Both the position numbers and the translations under genes were made by a program. The notes below the pieces were generated by a model. It was not told the origin of the DNA and ran no database searches. It worked only from the letters and a program-made list of their open reading frames with translations. DNA of 64,000 bases from JABDBL01 sp963845445 (GTDB lineage Bacteria > Cyanobacteriota > Vampirovibrionia > Obscuribacterales > Obscuribacteraceae), in the NCBI GenBank assembly GCA_963845445.1, contig CAWJSE010000002.1:2604001-2668000 (forward strand), written 5' to 3'. Positions 55,861 to 64,000 of the stretch are shown here, in pieces (positions within the stretch are counted from its first letter, which is position 1; the number at the start of each line of letters is the position of its first letter).

Positions 55861-56979
55861 CTATCCTAAAAACTTCTCTATTTCTTGCACTATCCGCTTG
55901 CTTGCTTGCCCATCACCATATGGATTGTCTTTAGAAACCATTCTTTTATATTCATCAGCGCTAGTTAAAAGCAATTTGGTGGCTGTTACTATATTATTCT
56001 GATCAATACCCACCAGGCGAGCTGCCCCACTTTCCACCGCTTCTGGTCGTTCTGTGTTTGTCCGCATTACCAGAACAGGTTTCTTAAGAGTCGGCGCTTC
56101 TTCTTGCACCCCTCCTGAATCTGTAAGAACAAGATAACAATGCTGCATGGCGTACACGAAAGGCACATAGTCTAACGGCTCTACTAAAAACATGCGCTCA
56201 TGCCCGGCAAAAACCGGCTCCACTGATTCACGTACTATGGGATTTCTATGAATAGGATATAAAATTTGCACATCAGGAAACTGATCAGCTATTCGTCGCA
56301 ATGCCTGGGCAATGTCGCTTATGCCACTTCCCCAATTTTCGCGCCTGTGGGCAGTAACCAGAATTACTCTGAAGCGATCAAAATCAACGCCGCTAAAGAG
56401 CTTCTTATCGACATTTATGCTTTTTATCCGCTCAGCAGTATCAAGCAATGCATCAATTACAGTATTTCCTGTCAAAAAAACATTATCGCTGATACCTTCC
56501 TTCTGCAAATTTTCCACTGCTCGCTGGGTGGGGGCAAAGTGTAAGGTAGCTAGGCGTCCCGTTTGTCTCCGGGCCATTTCTTCTGGGAAGGGATTATATC
56601 TATCATTTGTTCTCAGTCCTGCCTCTACATGACCGACGGGAATTTTTTGGTAAAAGGCGGCCAGCGAAGCAGCCATAACTGTTGCGGTGTCACCTTGCAC
56701 CAGAATCATATCTGGCTGGGTGCGCGCTAGTAATTTGTCCATTTCCAGCAGAACAGAGGCGCTTAATTCAGCTAACGATTGTCCAGGCCGCATCAAATTA
56801 AGATCATAGTCGGGCTTAATTGAAAACCAGCTAAGCATTTGATCTAACATTTCCCGGTGCTGAGCAGTTAAAGCAATTATTGGTCGCAAAACCTTGGAGG
56901 ATTTCAAGACTTGGACCACCGGAGCCAATTTTACTGCCTCCGGTCGAGTGCCAAATACACACATGATGCGCTTTTCCAT
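55861..56979 (-). CDS. wecB: UDP-N-acetylglucosamine 2-epimerase (non-hydrolysing)
   Basis: About 372 residues. CVFGTRPEAVKLAPVV, GHVEAGLRT, TAHRRENWG and TDSGGVQEEAPTLKKPVLVM are the diagnostic motifs. It interconverts UDP-GlcNAc and UDP-ManNAc for surface polysaccharide synthesis. I prefer the ATG at 56979 because the longer frame to 57024 adds a basic leader (MRKKLSVSNPGRIAS) without a ribosome site. It lies 11 bases upstream of acyl-CoA dehydrogenase and may share its transcript. Confidence 0.94.
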   Translation of the reverse strand: MEKRIMCVFGTRPEAVKLAPVVQVLKSSKVLRPIIALTAQHREMLDQMLSWFSIKPDYDLNLMRPGQSLAELSASVLLEMDKLLARTQPDMILVQGDTATVMAASLAAFYQKIPVGHVEAGLRTNDRYNPFPEEMARRQTGRLATLHFAPTQRAVENLQKEGISDNVFLTGNTVIDALLDTAERIKSINVDKKLFSGVDFDRFRVILVTAHRRENWGSGISDIAQALRRIADQFPDVQILYPIHRNPIVRESVEPVFAGHERMFLVEPLDYVPFVYAMQHCYLVLTDSGGVQEEAPTLKKPVLVMRTNTERPEAVESGAARLVGIDQNNIVTATKLLLTSADEYKRMVSKDNPYGDGQASKRIVQEIEKFLG

Positions 56980-57261
56980 GGATGCGATTCTACCAGGATT
57001 TGAAACAGAAAGTTTCTTCCGCATTCAAAATAAAAATCTATCTGCTAGACTCAACGATACAATTACACGCAGGTAGAGCGCACAGTTATAGCAAATTATC
57101 TAAAATACTTAATAGCCTAAGAAGCACTAATGAATGAGTAGAACAATAGATAGAACTAAGTGGCGGTTATCAGTCGCCAAAAACATAACAGCAACATTAT
57201 GCACACCTGGGAAATCAAGCCAGCCACCCAGTTGGTTTTACAGCTTGAAAAGAGGTAGCTG

Positions 57262-57891
57262 TTGGATATAATTATTGAAGGACATTTAACAAGCGACGAA
57301 GGCATGAATGATTTGCTTGAAACTATCATTAATTTGAAAACAGTGCCCAATCTTTTACTGCGCATTTCGTCAAATACAGAAAACATAAGAGGCCGTATTG
57401 GTTTTGGTCCAGGCGGCTACATTTTAGGCGGTTATATTGATGACACCGGAGAACTTGGATATACTGCTATAAAAAAATTATTGACGCTTACTTCCGGAAA
57501 TTATGCCGTTCTAGACACCGGTCGAGAACTTACTCCAGATGTTAATCAGACTTTATGGATCAAAGGAGAACGAATTCTAGAAATATGGCCTAATCTGCCC
57601 GATTCTCCGGATCCCTTGTTTGATGTCAAAGGTGCTTTGCCCCAAACGATACAACCTACAGCAACAGCTAAAGCCCCTAAAGAAACCAGAGAACCAAGTG
57701 TCTCTCGTGTCCGATTCACGGCAATACAAACGGACAGGAAAAATCCTTACCGCAAAAGAAATATTGCCATGGCTCTCTCTTCCATTCTATTAATGATGTT
57801 GCTCTTATTAATAGTTATACAGTTCAGTAATAAAATAATGGCACCCACCCCAAATCCAAAACATGCAGAAAATATCCAAAAAGGCGAATGA
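57262..57891 (+). CDS. Protein with DUF4388/PATAN-like domain and C-terminal membrane anchor
   Basis: 209 residues from a TTG with AGAGG upstream. The N-terminal half (GRIGFGPGGYILGGYIDDTG, then AIKKLLTLTSGNYAVLD) follows the layout of the DUF4388/PATAN regulatory domain. A Pro/Thr linker and one helix (MALSSILLMMLLLLIVIQF) follow near the C-terminus. The resemblance is by pattern only. It lies 3 bases before the RutE-like gene. Confidence 0.55.
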   Translation: MDIIIEGHLTSDEGMNDLLETIINLKTVPNLLLRISSNTENIRGRIGFGPGGYILGGYIDDTGELGYTAIKKLLTLTSGNYAVLDTGRELTPDVNQTLWIKGERILEIWPNLPDSPDPLFDVKGALPQTIQPTATAKAPKETREPSVSRVRFTAIQTDRKNPYRKRNIAMALSSILLMMLLLLIVIQFSNKIMAPTPNPKHAENIQKGE

Positions 57892-57894
57892 TCT

Positions 57895-58512
57895 ATGCAG
57901 ACAGCCAACGACAAGGCCTATATTGCTGAAACGGTAAAGAAGGAAATGCTGGATCTGCTTTTCCTCAAAGCGCGCACTCATCACGCGTGGTTAAACAGAC
58001 CAGTTAGCGATGAATTACTTAAACAAGCTTATGCCTTAGCCCGCATGGGACCAACCTCTTCCAATAACAATCCTATGCGCTTAGCGTTTGTAAAGAGCAA
58101 AGAAGCAAAAGATCGCTTGAAGCCTTGTCTTAGTCCAGGCAATATTGATCAAACCATGAGCGCCCCTGTAACCGCCATTATTGCTTACGATATGGAATTT
58201 TATGAACAATTGTCTAGACTTTTCCCCCATGCCGATGCAAAAAGTTGGTACGTCGGAAAACCTGAACTGATTTTCAGTACCGCATTTCGCAATGGCACAT
58301 TGCAAGGAGCTTATTACATGCTCGCTTGTCGTGCCTTAGGTTTAGATATCGGTCCCATGTCTGGTTTTGACAACGAAATGGTAGACAAAGAATTTTTTGT
58401 TGGAACTACTTACAAGTCAAATTTTCTTTGCAATATTGGTTACGGCGACCCGTCCAAACTTCGTGCGCGCGGACCACGCTTTGACTTTGACGAAATAGCA
58501 AAAATACTCTAA
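57895..58512 (+). CDS. rutE: RutE/HadB-like malonic semialdehyde reductase (nitroreductase fold)
   Basis: 205 residues, FMN nitroreductase fold. Begins LDLLFLKARTHHAWLNRPVS, with MGPTSSNNNPMRLAFV, LACRALGLDIGPMSGFDN and CNIGYGDPSKLRARGPRF matching the RutE family. It reduces malonic semialdehyde to 3-hydroxypropionate with NAD(P)H; the rest of the Rut uracil pathway is absent here, so another aldehyde or quinone substrate is possible. ATG start, 3 bases after the PATAN-like gene. Confidence 0.85.
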   Translation: MQTANDKAYIAETVKKEMLDLLFLKARTHHAWLNRPVSDELLKQAYALARMGPTSSNNNPMRLAFVKSKEAKDRLKPCLSPGNIDQTMSAPVTAIIAYDMEFYEQLSRLFPHADAKSWYVGKPELIFSTAFRNGTLQGAYYMLACRALGLDIGPMSGFDNEMVDKEFFVGTTYKSNFLCNIGYGDPSKLRARGPRFDFDEIAKIL

Positions 58513-58546
58513 TTTGCAGTTTTATTAATATGCCGATAAATAAATC

Positions 58547-59080
58547 ATGATTTCTATGAACATTCTTTTTGTCACTATTTGGACAAAAGCATATAGTTGG
58601 TTTTTAAAAGCAGGAAATTTAACCCAGATACTGCTGCTGTTATTTTTTCGCTTGAACTGGGGCTGGCAATTTTTTATAACTGGCCAGGGTAAACTGGTAA
58701 ATCACCCGCAAATAGTGGACTTTTTCACTAGTCTTCACTTACCGGCACCCGAATTAACAGCATGGTTTGTAGCTGCTACCGAGTGCCTAGGCGGATTATT
58801 ATTGCTCTTCGGTCTAGCCACCCGTCCAGTAGGTCTAGTTTTATCTATAAATATGATTGTTGCTTATTTGAGCGTAGAAGACGATAGAAACAAAGTATTC
58901 AATTTTTTTGGCGATCAGGACTCTTTCTTGCACGCAGATCCATTTTTCTTTCTATTAGCGGCGATTATGGCCTTTGCTTTCGGTGGTGGCCCGATCTCTG
59001 CAGACGCCCTCATCGGCAAACTTATAACTAAAAAGTGTGATTCCAAAACCAGTATGCGCGACGTCTTGCCAACAAAATAG
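58547..59080 (+). CDS. DoxX-family membrane protein
   Basis: 177 residues with four helices. RLNWGWQFFITGQGKLVNHP and AATECLGGLLLLFGLATRPV are DoxX family signatures. Members associate with quinone-dependent or oxidative-stress systems; function is poorly defined. It follows the RutE-like gene by 34 bases on the same strand, and a long hairpin lies beyond the stop. Confidence 0.85.
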   Translation: MISMNILFVTIWTKAYSWFLKAGNLTQILLLLFFRLNWGWQFFITGQGKLVNHPQIVDFFTSLHLPAPELTAWFVAATECLGGLLLLFGLATRPVGLVLSINMIVAYLSVEDDRNKVFNFFGDQDSFLHADPFFFLLAAIMAFAFGGGPISADALIGKLITKKCDSKTSMRDVLPTK

Positions 59081-59102
59081 CGTCCTTAACCCAAATTGTG
59101 AA

Positions 59103-59147
59103 CCCCAAGGAGTATCTATCCTTCCACTTTAGGATTACTCCTTGGGG
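59103..59147. terminator. Long hairpin after the DoxX gene
   Basis: A perfect 12-bp stem, CCCCAAGGAGTA / TACTCCTTGGGG (59103-59114 and 59136-59147), with an inner ATCCT/AGGAT pairing. It lacks a following T run on either strand, so it may be a factor-dependent terminator or an mRNA-stabilising or regulatory hairpin ahead of the DnaJ-like pair. Confidence 0.55.
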
Positions 59148-59221
59148 CATCAAAAATCACCTTGCCCCTTCGAAGTACAAACTATAAGATAAAAACACCA
59201 GTCGAGCGGAGGCAGCTAATA

Positions 59222-59605
59222 ATGACTAACACAAATAATGCAATACTTGAAATTGATGATCAAAAGATTACTTCGTCCCGTCAATCCGAATTAGATACAT
59301 TATTAAAATCACCTAGGATTGTCACCAAAAAACTTTCGGCCTCTCGCTTAGGATTAGCTGCTATGACACACCCAACTCCTAGCAAAACAGAACTGGCTGT
59401 CAGAAAAACTTTGAAAAACACTGAGCGATCCGTTGGTATTAAGCATCAAATTCTTGCTTGTGGCCAGCAGGAAACTGTTGGTATGGGCGGGCATATAACA
59501 GAATACGGCGTTATACTGGCTTTTATTTTAATATTAAGTGCTGCGATGTTTGGAGCATCCCACGGAATGCTTCCGATACCCGGTTTTACAGCGCCCAGCT
59601 TTTAA
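59222..59605 (+). CDS. Short paralogue of the DnaJ-like protein with a C-terminal membrane helix
   Basis: 127 residues from the ATG at 59222 with GGAGG upstream; a longer frame from 59162 lacks a site. Its first 75 residues resemble the N-terminus of the next gene (SELDTLLKSPRIVTKKLSAS, then SRLGLAAM, against SELGTLLKKPSSPDKKLSES and SRLGLPAL). It then diverges into one helix (YGVILAFILILSAAMFG). It lacks DnaJ substrate-binding motifs. It probably arose by duplication; possibly a membrane recruiter of its partner. Confidence 0.65.
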   Translation: MTNTNNAILEIDDQKITSSRQSELDTLLKSPRIVTKKLSASRLGLAAMTHPTPSKTELAVRKTLKNTERSVGIKHQILACGQQETVGMGGHITEYGVILAFILILSAAMFGASHGMLPIPGFTAPSF

Positions 59606-59636
59606 TACAGCGAAATAGCATGGAAGGCAACTATTA

Positions 59637-60404
59637 ATGAGTAACAATAATAATTCAGCGTTTGCAAAAATTGATTATGAAAAGGTTGTTTCAGACATAC
59701 GGTCTGAATTAGGTACATTACTGAAAAAACCTAGCAGCCCCGACAAAAAACTTTCCGAATCTCGTTTAGGATTACCTGCTCTAGTGGCCTGCCCAACTAA
59801 TGTTGAAACAGAAATTACTCTTAAGGAAGCTGTGACAGGCACGAATCGGTCATTTACTGTTAAAGATCAAATTGTTTGTAATGCCTGTACTAATGCCAAA
59901 CCAATTAATCGCTTGCACTGCGGAGACTGTAAAGGTTTGGGCTATACTTTAAATGAAAGACAGGTCGAAATAGAATTAGCCGCCGGTGTCTCAACTGATG
60001 AAGAAGCCCGCTACTCAGATTTGGGTGCTTATGATATCCGCTGCCGCAGAAATGGTGACTTGGTGGTCAAAATTAAAGTAAGCGAACATCCTTATTTTAA
60101 AATAGAAGACAAAAATATTACATGCGTCGTGAGCGTTTCACTTTACCAAGCCGTTTTGGGAGATAAGATCAACGTACCGACCGCAAAAGGCAAAGTTACT
60201 ATGATTTTGAATCCCCTTACTCAATCAGGCAGCGTGTACAAGTTAAAAGGGTTCGGCATAGCGGGGGGCGATCAATTATTAACCATTAATATCAATATGC
60301 CCCAAGTGCTCAATTCAGAGCAGATTCAACTCTTCGAAAAAATCAAAGCAATAGCTGATTGCTCTAACCCAGAATCTAATTTGTTTAATATGAAACAATT
60401 ATGA
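59637..60404 (+). CDS. J-domain-less DnaJ C-terminal-domain protein
   Basis: 255 residues, ATG with GGAAGG upstream. After a unique N-terminus come DnaJ features: EITLKEAVTGTNRSFTV, a reduced zinc centre (CNACTNAKPINRLHCGDC, then KGLGY) with two Cys pairs instead of four, and IELAAGVSTDEEARYSDLGA. VKIKVSEHPYFKIEDKNI, VSLYQAVLGDKINVPT and GSVYKLKGFGIAGG follow, covering both substrate-binding domains. No J-domain (HPD) exists, so it cannot stimulate DnaK alone. It is paired with the membrane paralogue 31 bases upstream. Confidence 0.85.
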   Translation: MSNNNNSAFAKIDYEKVVSDIRSELGTLLKKPSSPDKKLSESRLGLPALVACPTNVETEITLKEAVTGTNRSFTVKDQIVCNACTNAKPINRLHCGDCKGLGYTLNERQVEIELAAGVSTDEEARYSDLGAYDIRCRRNGDLVVKIKVSEHPYFKIEDKNITCVVSVSLYQAVLGDKINVPTAKGKVTMILNPLTQSGSVYKLKGFGIAGGDQLLTININMPQVLNSEQIQLFEKIKAIADCSNPESNLFNMKQL

Positions 60405-60485
60405 GCCGGTTCATCCCAGTCGAATCACAGCAGCCCAGTCTTGATTGTTATTAGCCCTGCACGACGCTATGTAAAGATATTTTAC

Positions 60486-60504
60486 AATGAAAACGGTTTT
60501 CATT
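60486..60504. promoter_or_regulatory. Zur/Fur-like palindrome upstream of the TonB-dependent receptor
   Basis: AATGAAAAC-G-GTTTTCATT, a perfect 9-1-9 inverted repeat, 115 bases before the receptor ATG. Its half-site GGTTTTCATT recurs in both sites near 37.4 kb. The 7-1-7 core TGAAAAC-G-GTTTTCA resembles known Zur boxes of the form TGAAAATnATTTTCA. Confidence 0.65.
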
Positions 60505-60619
60505 ACAGAATAGCTTCTCTCATACGCTTAATGTCTTAATATATTGAATGACTCTTAAAACTTGCACCGGGTGGACCTGCACCGGTGCTCCGCTGCGCTT
60601 AGCTAAGCAAGGGACATCA

Positions 60620-63401
60620 ATGCAAATTTGTGATAGGCCAAAAAGCCGCATTGCTCAAACGGCCAAAGCAATTATTTGCTTGTTGTTTTCATGCGCCTCA
60701 GTTTGCTCATTAAATAGTACCCAAAATTCTGCTTTAGCGACAAATGCCTTACCCCAACCCCATGGCTCCGAACAAGGACAACTGGCGTTAACAGACATAA
60801 TCAAACTCGAATCGCAAGAGCATGCTCCCCGATTGTTGGCCCAAAATACTGATACTACCCATAGTATCGCACAATCGATTACCCTGGGCAAATCCGTGGA
60901 AAAGTCTTTGAACTACTTACTGATCAGCCCTTACTAAACGCCCATATTGTTTTATCAAAAGTTGGTGAAGAACACAAACGGTATCAAACAGAAAGCCAAA
61001 AAAATGGTATTTATGCCTTTACTAATATTGAACCAGGAAAGTATACCGTCACCGTTTCGGCTACCGACAAGCTCTCTGAAACGCAGAATGTAACAGTAGC
61101 TGCCGGCGCAAGCCAACAACTAGACTTCAAATTAGAGGAGTTAGAAGGCACAGATTTATTACGGGTTACTGGCAAAAGAACACTAATCCATCCGCACAAT
61201 ATCGGTAGCGAAACAAATCTAGACCACGACATAATCAACCAGTATGGATCAGGAAACAGTCTTCAAGCCCTTATAAAAAGTACTCCTGGAGTGGTGAGTG
61301 ATAGCTATGGCAATATCATTACACGCGGCGAGCACAATTCTATTAATTACGTATTAGACGACGTTGTGCTTCCAGAAGCAGCGGGTGTCTTACAACAAAG
61401 CCAATTTGTCAGCCCACGTTCTTTACAGTCAATGAAAGTAGATATTGGTGGCTATCAAGCCGAGGATGGCGGCGGTCCAATGGGCGCTGTAGTCCATATG
61501 AAGTCATTACCTATTCAAGCTCAACCATATTTTACCGGTGGTATGCAGATGGGCAGTCCGATCGCTGGTAGTTTCTGGTATAGCGGCAGTACCGCCTTCA
61601 GTCAAAATCCGGACAGCCCTTTATATAAGCTACGGCTTGAAAGCTCTGGCTCCGTGGTCGGCACATCAATGGGCAACGCTCCCCCAGTAAAAAACTACAT
61701 TGATAATAATCGCTGTCAGATTAATCTGCTCAGCAAATTAGAATATTTAATTACTGAGCGTGATCGTGTTAATGTCACTTTAGGAATAAATGAATCATTT
61801 ATGCGCGTTCCCACTTCACCGCAATCCGCAGCAGCTGGTGTAGATGAGCATCAGCATGATGCCCAGGATTATCTTATTCTGAATTATAAACACAAATTCG
61901 CACATTTCTTTGACGAAGGAAATTTGCACATTCTTAATGCCTTTTACTATACAAATTTCCACAGCAACAATGTCTGGGACCCAGATCCAGTCATCAACGG
62001 CGGTCAACCATTATGGTCAATTGCCCCTAATGCTTTGCGTTTTGACTATGTTTTTTCTGCCCAAGGTGATATTAGCAAAATCCTCTGGCGTACTCACTTT
62101 TTGAAAGCTGGTTTTTTAAGTGAATACCGCCCTTGTTATACTGATTTTGGCGCTACTTACTATAACAACGATCCTAACACTCCCGGTGTGCCCTATGGTG
62201 CCATGATCAGTCCTTTCACAGGAACAACAAGCGGACCCCAATTTACTTCCGCCATGGGCAGAATGCATTCTTCTCGTTATTTACAAAGCACCTACTTACA
62301 AGACAGCTGGCGTCCTCAAAAAGGCATTTTAAAAAGACTTACTTTGGATACCGGAGCAAGACTCGATGTTTATCATGGTTATTTTGGCAATACTTTGCCA
62401 GTGGCCAATGCCATTGCCACTATCCCTGGTGCCTCTCCTTTTAATATTCAACCATTTTTGACTCAGCAAGTCACAGATGCAGCAGTCAATGGACGTTTCG
62501 GAGCTTCATTTGTCCTCACCAAAACCACAGTTTTGCGAGCATCGTATTCGGATATATTTGAGCCACCACAGACAGACGTATTCTCCACACCTCCTTACGT
62601 CGCTGGCGGCTTTATTAATGGTCCTTACAATGGCATTGCCAATGGCATCTATAACGGCACGGTGAGACCTATGAGGGCAGCGCGAGGCAGACTAATTGAT
62701 GTAAGCCTAGAACAACAGATAGGACCACGCTTTGTTGCTAGAAATAATCTCTTTTATAAAACATTGACGAATTATGGTGACTCCGGTGTAATCGGCAATT
62801 CTACCCTTTATAATCGCCAGAGCGTTGCCGCCCAGGAAGCATATGGTGTGGAGACTAGGCTCGACTTAAAACCTGGCAAAGAAGGCAAAGGCTTTTATGG
62901 TTTTGTCTCTAACACTATTTCTGTTGCCTATTTACGAGGCTCAAAGCAAGTTAGCGGAGGTATTTACAATATTCAGGGCACACCGGTAGAAGGCAAATAT
63001 CCTGACCATGACCGCCGCGTGCAGTTAACTGCTGGCTTAGGCTATAAAACAAAAAGAATTTCTGGATTCTAGCAGACATGCAATTTATGACCGGCTTGCA
63101 AAACGAAACTGCCATAGCAATGTATTACGCCTACCCTTTGCGCACCCAAAATATCGCTCTGTTCAATATCAGCACTGGCTTTAAAGTACCCCAAAAAATG
63201 AAACGTCGTTTCGCCTTTATGCCGGAAGCCTTTGACCTGAGAATACAAAACTTGCTAGATACAAGAGCAGCTACCAATGCCGGCAGCCCTTTCCAGGGCA
63301 CTCGGTTCTTATTGCCTTTTCGTTTTCTCATTGGCTGTAATTGGACCTTAGGCAAAGAGCCTGTTCTAGGACCCGGTACTAAAACAGACGCAAAAATTTA
63401 A
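60620..63401 (+). CDS. TonB-dependent receptor with N-terminal carboxypeptidase-regulatory-like domain, two frameshifts
   Basis: About 927 residues when repaired; ATG at 60620 with AGGGA upstream. A signal peptide (AIICLLFSCASVCSLNSTQ) is followed, after an indel near 60889, by GKVFELLTDQPLLNAHIVLS and SQKNGIYAFTNIEPGKYTVT, a regulatory-like beta-sandwich. The plug domain (LIKSTPGVVSDSYGNIITRG, then YVLDDVVLPE) and a long barrel follow. A second indel (one T missing near 63065) joins RI to FWILADMQFMTGLQN and on to 63401. It imports an unknown substrate, by context perhaps a metal complex. A TonB-like gene follows. Confidence 0.85.
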
Positions 63402-63491
63402 AATTTCCTATTAAAATCACTCAATTCAAAATCCTTGACATGTTATTATGCTGATGACATTTTTTCAATTTTACTTTGGGTCTAAGCCATT

Positions 63492-63893
63492 ATGAGAATA
63501 ATTTTTCATCCGAAAGAGATTCAATCAATAGTTATAAGTAGTCTTATAGCAACGGCTCTATATCTTTTACTTAGCCCTGATGGGCTTGCAACCACACTAA
63601 CTCTGGGAACTGAATATGCTTCTACTTATAAAATCGCTGAACCGACCTACCATCCAGAACCAGAGATTAGCCCTGAATTGCACGAACAATGCTTTAAATC
63701 GAGTTGTGTAGCAAAGTTCGTCATTAAAAAAGATGGGCAGATGGCAGTTACTTTACTTACATCCTCTGGCAGCCAGGAAGTTGATGATATTGCTCTAAGT
63801 ACTCTCCGTCGCTGGAAGTTTAAAGCGGCTACTTTAGATGGACAAGCAGTTGACTCTGTGCGCAAAATCAAAGTCGAATTTGAAGTTGAATAG
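63492..63893 (+). CDS. Short TonB-C-domain protein
   Basis: 133 residues. One N-terminal helix (SIVISSLIATALYLLLS) is followed almost directly by a TonB C-terminal domain (KFVIKKDGQMAVTLLTSSGS, then VDDIALSTLRRWKFKAATLD and KIKVEFEVE). The long proline-rich linker of classical TonB is missing, though a short PTYHPEPEISPE stretch is present. It could energise the receptor 90 bases upstream or act as a periplasmic accessory. No exbB/exbD is in the window. Confidence 0.8.
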   Translation: MRIIFHPKEIQSIVISSLIATALYLLLSPDGLATTLTLGTEYASTYKIAEPTYHPEPEISPELHEQCFKSSCVAKFVIKKDGQMAVTLLTSSGSQEVDDIALSTLRRWKFKAATLDGQAVDSVRKIKVEFEVE

Positions 63894-64000
63894 TGTCTCG
63901 GAAAACAAAATAGATTGTAAGTAACTGCGAATATAGCGAAAATTGCACAATATTCTTCCTCAATAATTACGCTTATTTTTAGCTACCAACTTCCGTTATT

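Noticed and set aside
57120..57260. Possible riboswitch ahead of the PATAN-like gene
   Set aside because: Some short pairings are visible but no known riboswitch core could be matched.
1..64000. CRISPR arrays, rRNA and tRNA genes, insertion sequences
   Set aside because: Scanned by eye for regular direct repeats, conserved rRNA/T-loop sequences and transposases; none convincing was found.

Overview
The window comes from a diderm (Gram-negative-type) bacterium. It encodes an outer-membrane beta-barrel of the BBP2 type, a TonB-dependent receptor with a TonB-like partner, an RND efflux pump with a lipoprotein adaptor, and many small proteins with signal peptides. Base composition is moderately AT-rich, TTG and GTG starts are common, and the protein style resembles uncultured non-photosynthetic cyanobacterial relatives (Vampirovibrionia, Obscuribacter-like). 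That placement is an impression only; no rRNA or tRNA gene was found to fix it.

Layout. 0-12 kb: a partial secreted protein, a PAS-type sensor kinase, lysS, gyrA, an LRV-repeat protein, an OmpR-type regulator, a Gdt1/UPF0016 cation transporter and a KimA-like potassium importer. 12-17 kb: a secreted/outer-membrane set (BBP2 barrel, Asp-box propeller and two paralogous small proteins). 17-26 kb: a complete kdp potassium-ATPase operon with two tiny membrane subunits and a KdpD that has no kinase domain, followed by a second APC-type permease. 26-37 kb: a sugar epimerase and glycosyltransferase pair, a PH-domain membrane protein, a TPR protein, a CzcB/CzcA-type efflux pair and a decayed AbrB/PIN toxin-antitoxin module. 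37.6-41.4 kb: a visibly GC-richer island with a COG0523 metallochaperone GTPase and a BT1/MFS-like transporter. 41.5-49.2 kb: a SAM methyltransferase, a PYROXD2-like FAD oxidoreductase and a tightly coupled five-gene operon (CooC/MinD-type ATPase, LysA-fold decarboxylase, cysteine-synthase-fold enzyme, rhodanese, cysteine-desulfurase-like enzyme). 49.4-60.4 kb: a VIT1-family iron/manganese transporter, a repetitive beta-helix protein, a PurM-like protein, Nudix, Old Yellow Enzyme, acyl-CoA dehydrogenase, WecB, a RutE-like reductase, DoxX and a J-domain-less DnaJ. 60.5-64 kb: a TonB-dependent receptor and a TonB-like protein.

The most interesting theme is metal homeostasis. Fur/Zur-like operators lie upstream of the COG0523 island (two sites, one inside the loop of a perfect 19-bp inverted repeat), upstream of the five-gene PLP/sulfur operon (two sites close to the E. 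coli Fur consensus), and upstream of the TonB-dependent receptor (a perfect 9-1-9 palindrome). Together with the VIT1-type transporter this suggests one metal-responsive network. The five-gene operon is a candidate for biosynthesis of an undescribed, possibly sulfur-containing metallophore or metal-handling cofactor; its product is unknown.

About a dozen genes, including the essential gyrA, are split by single-base indels that can be repaired on paper. This points to uncorrected sequencing error more than to mass gene decay. The repaired extents are given, with the indel positions.
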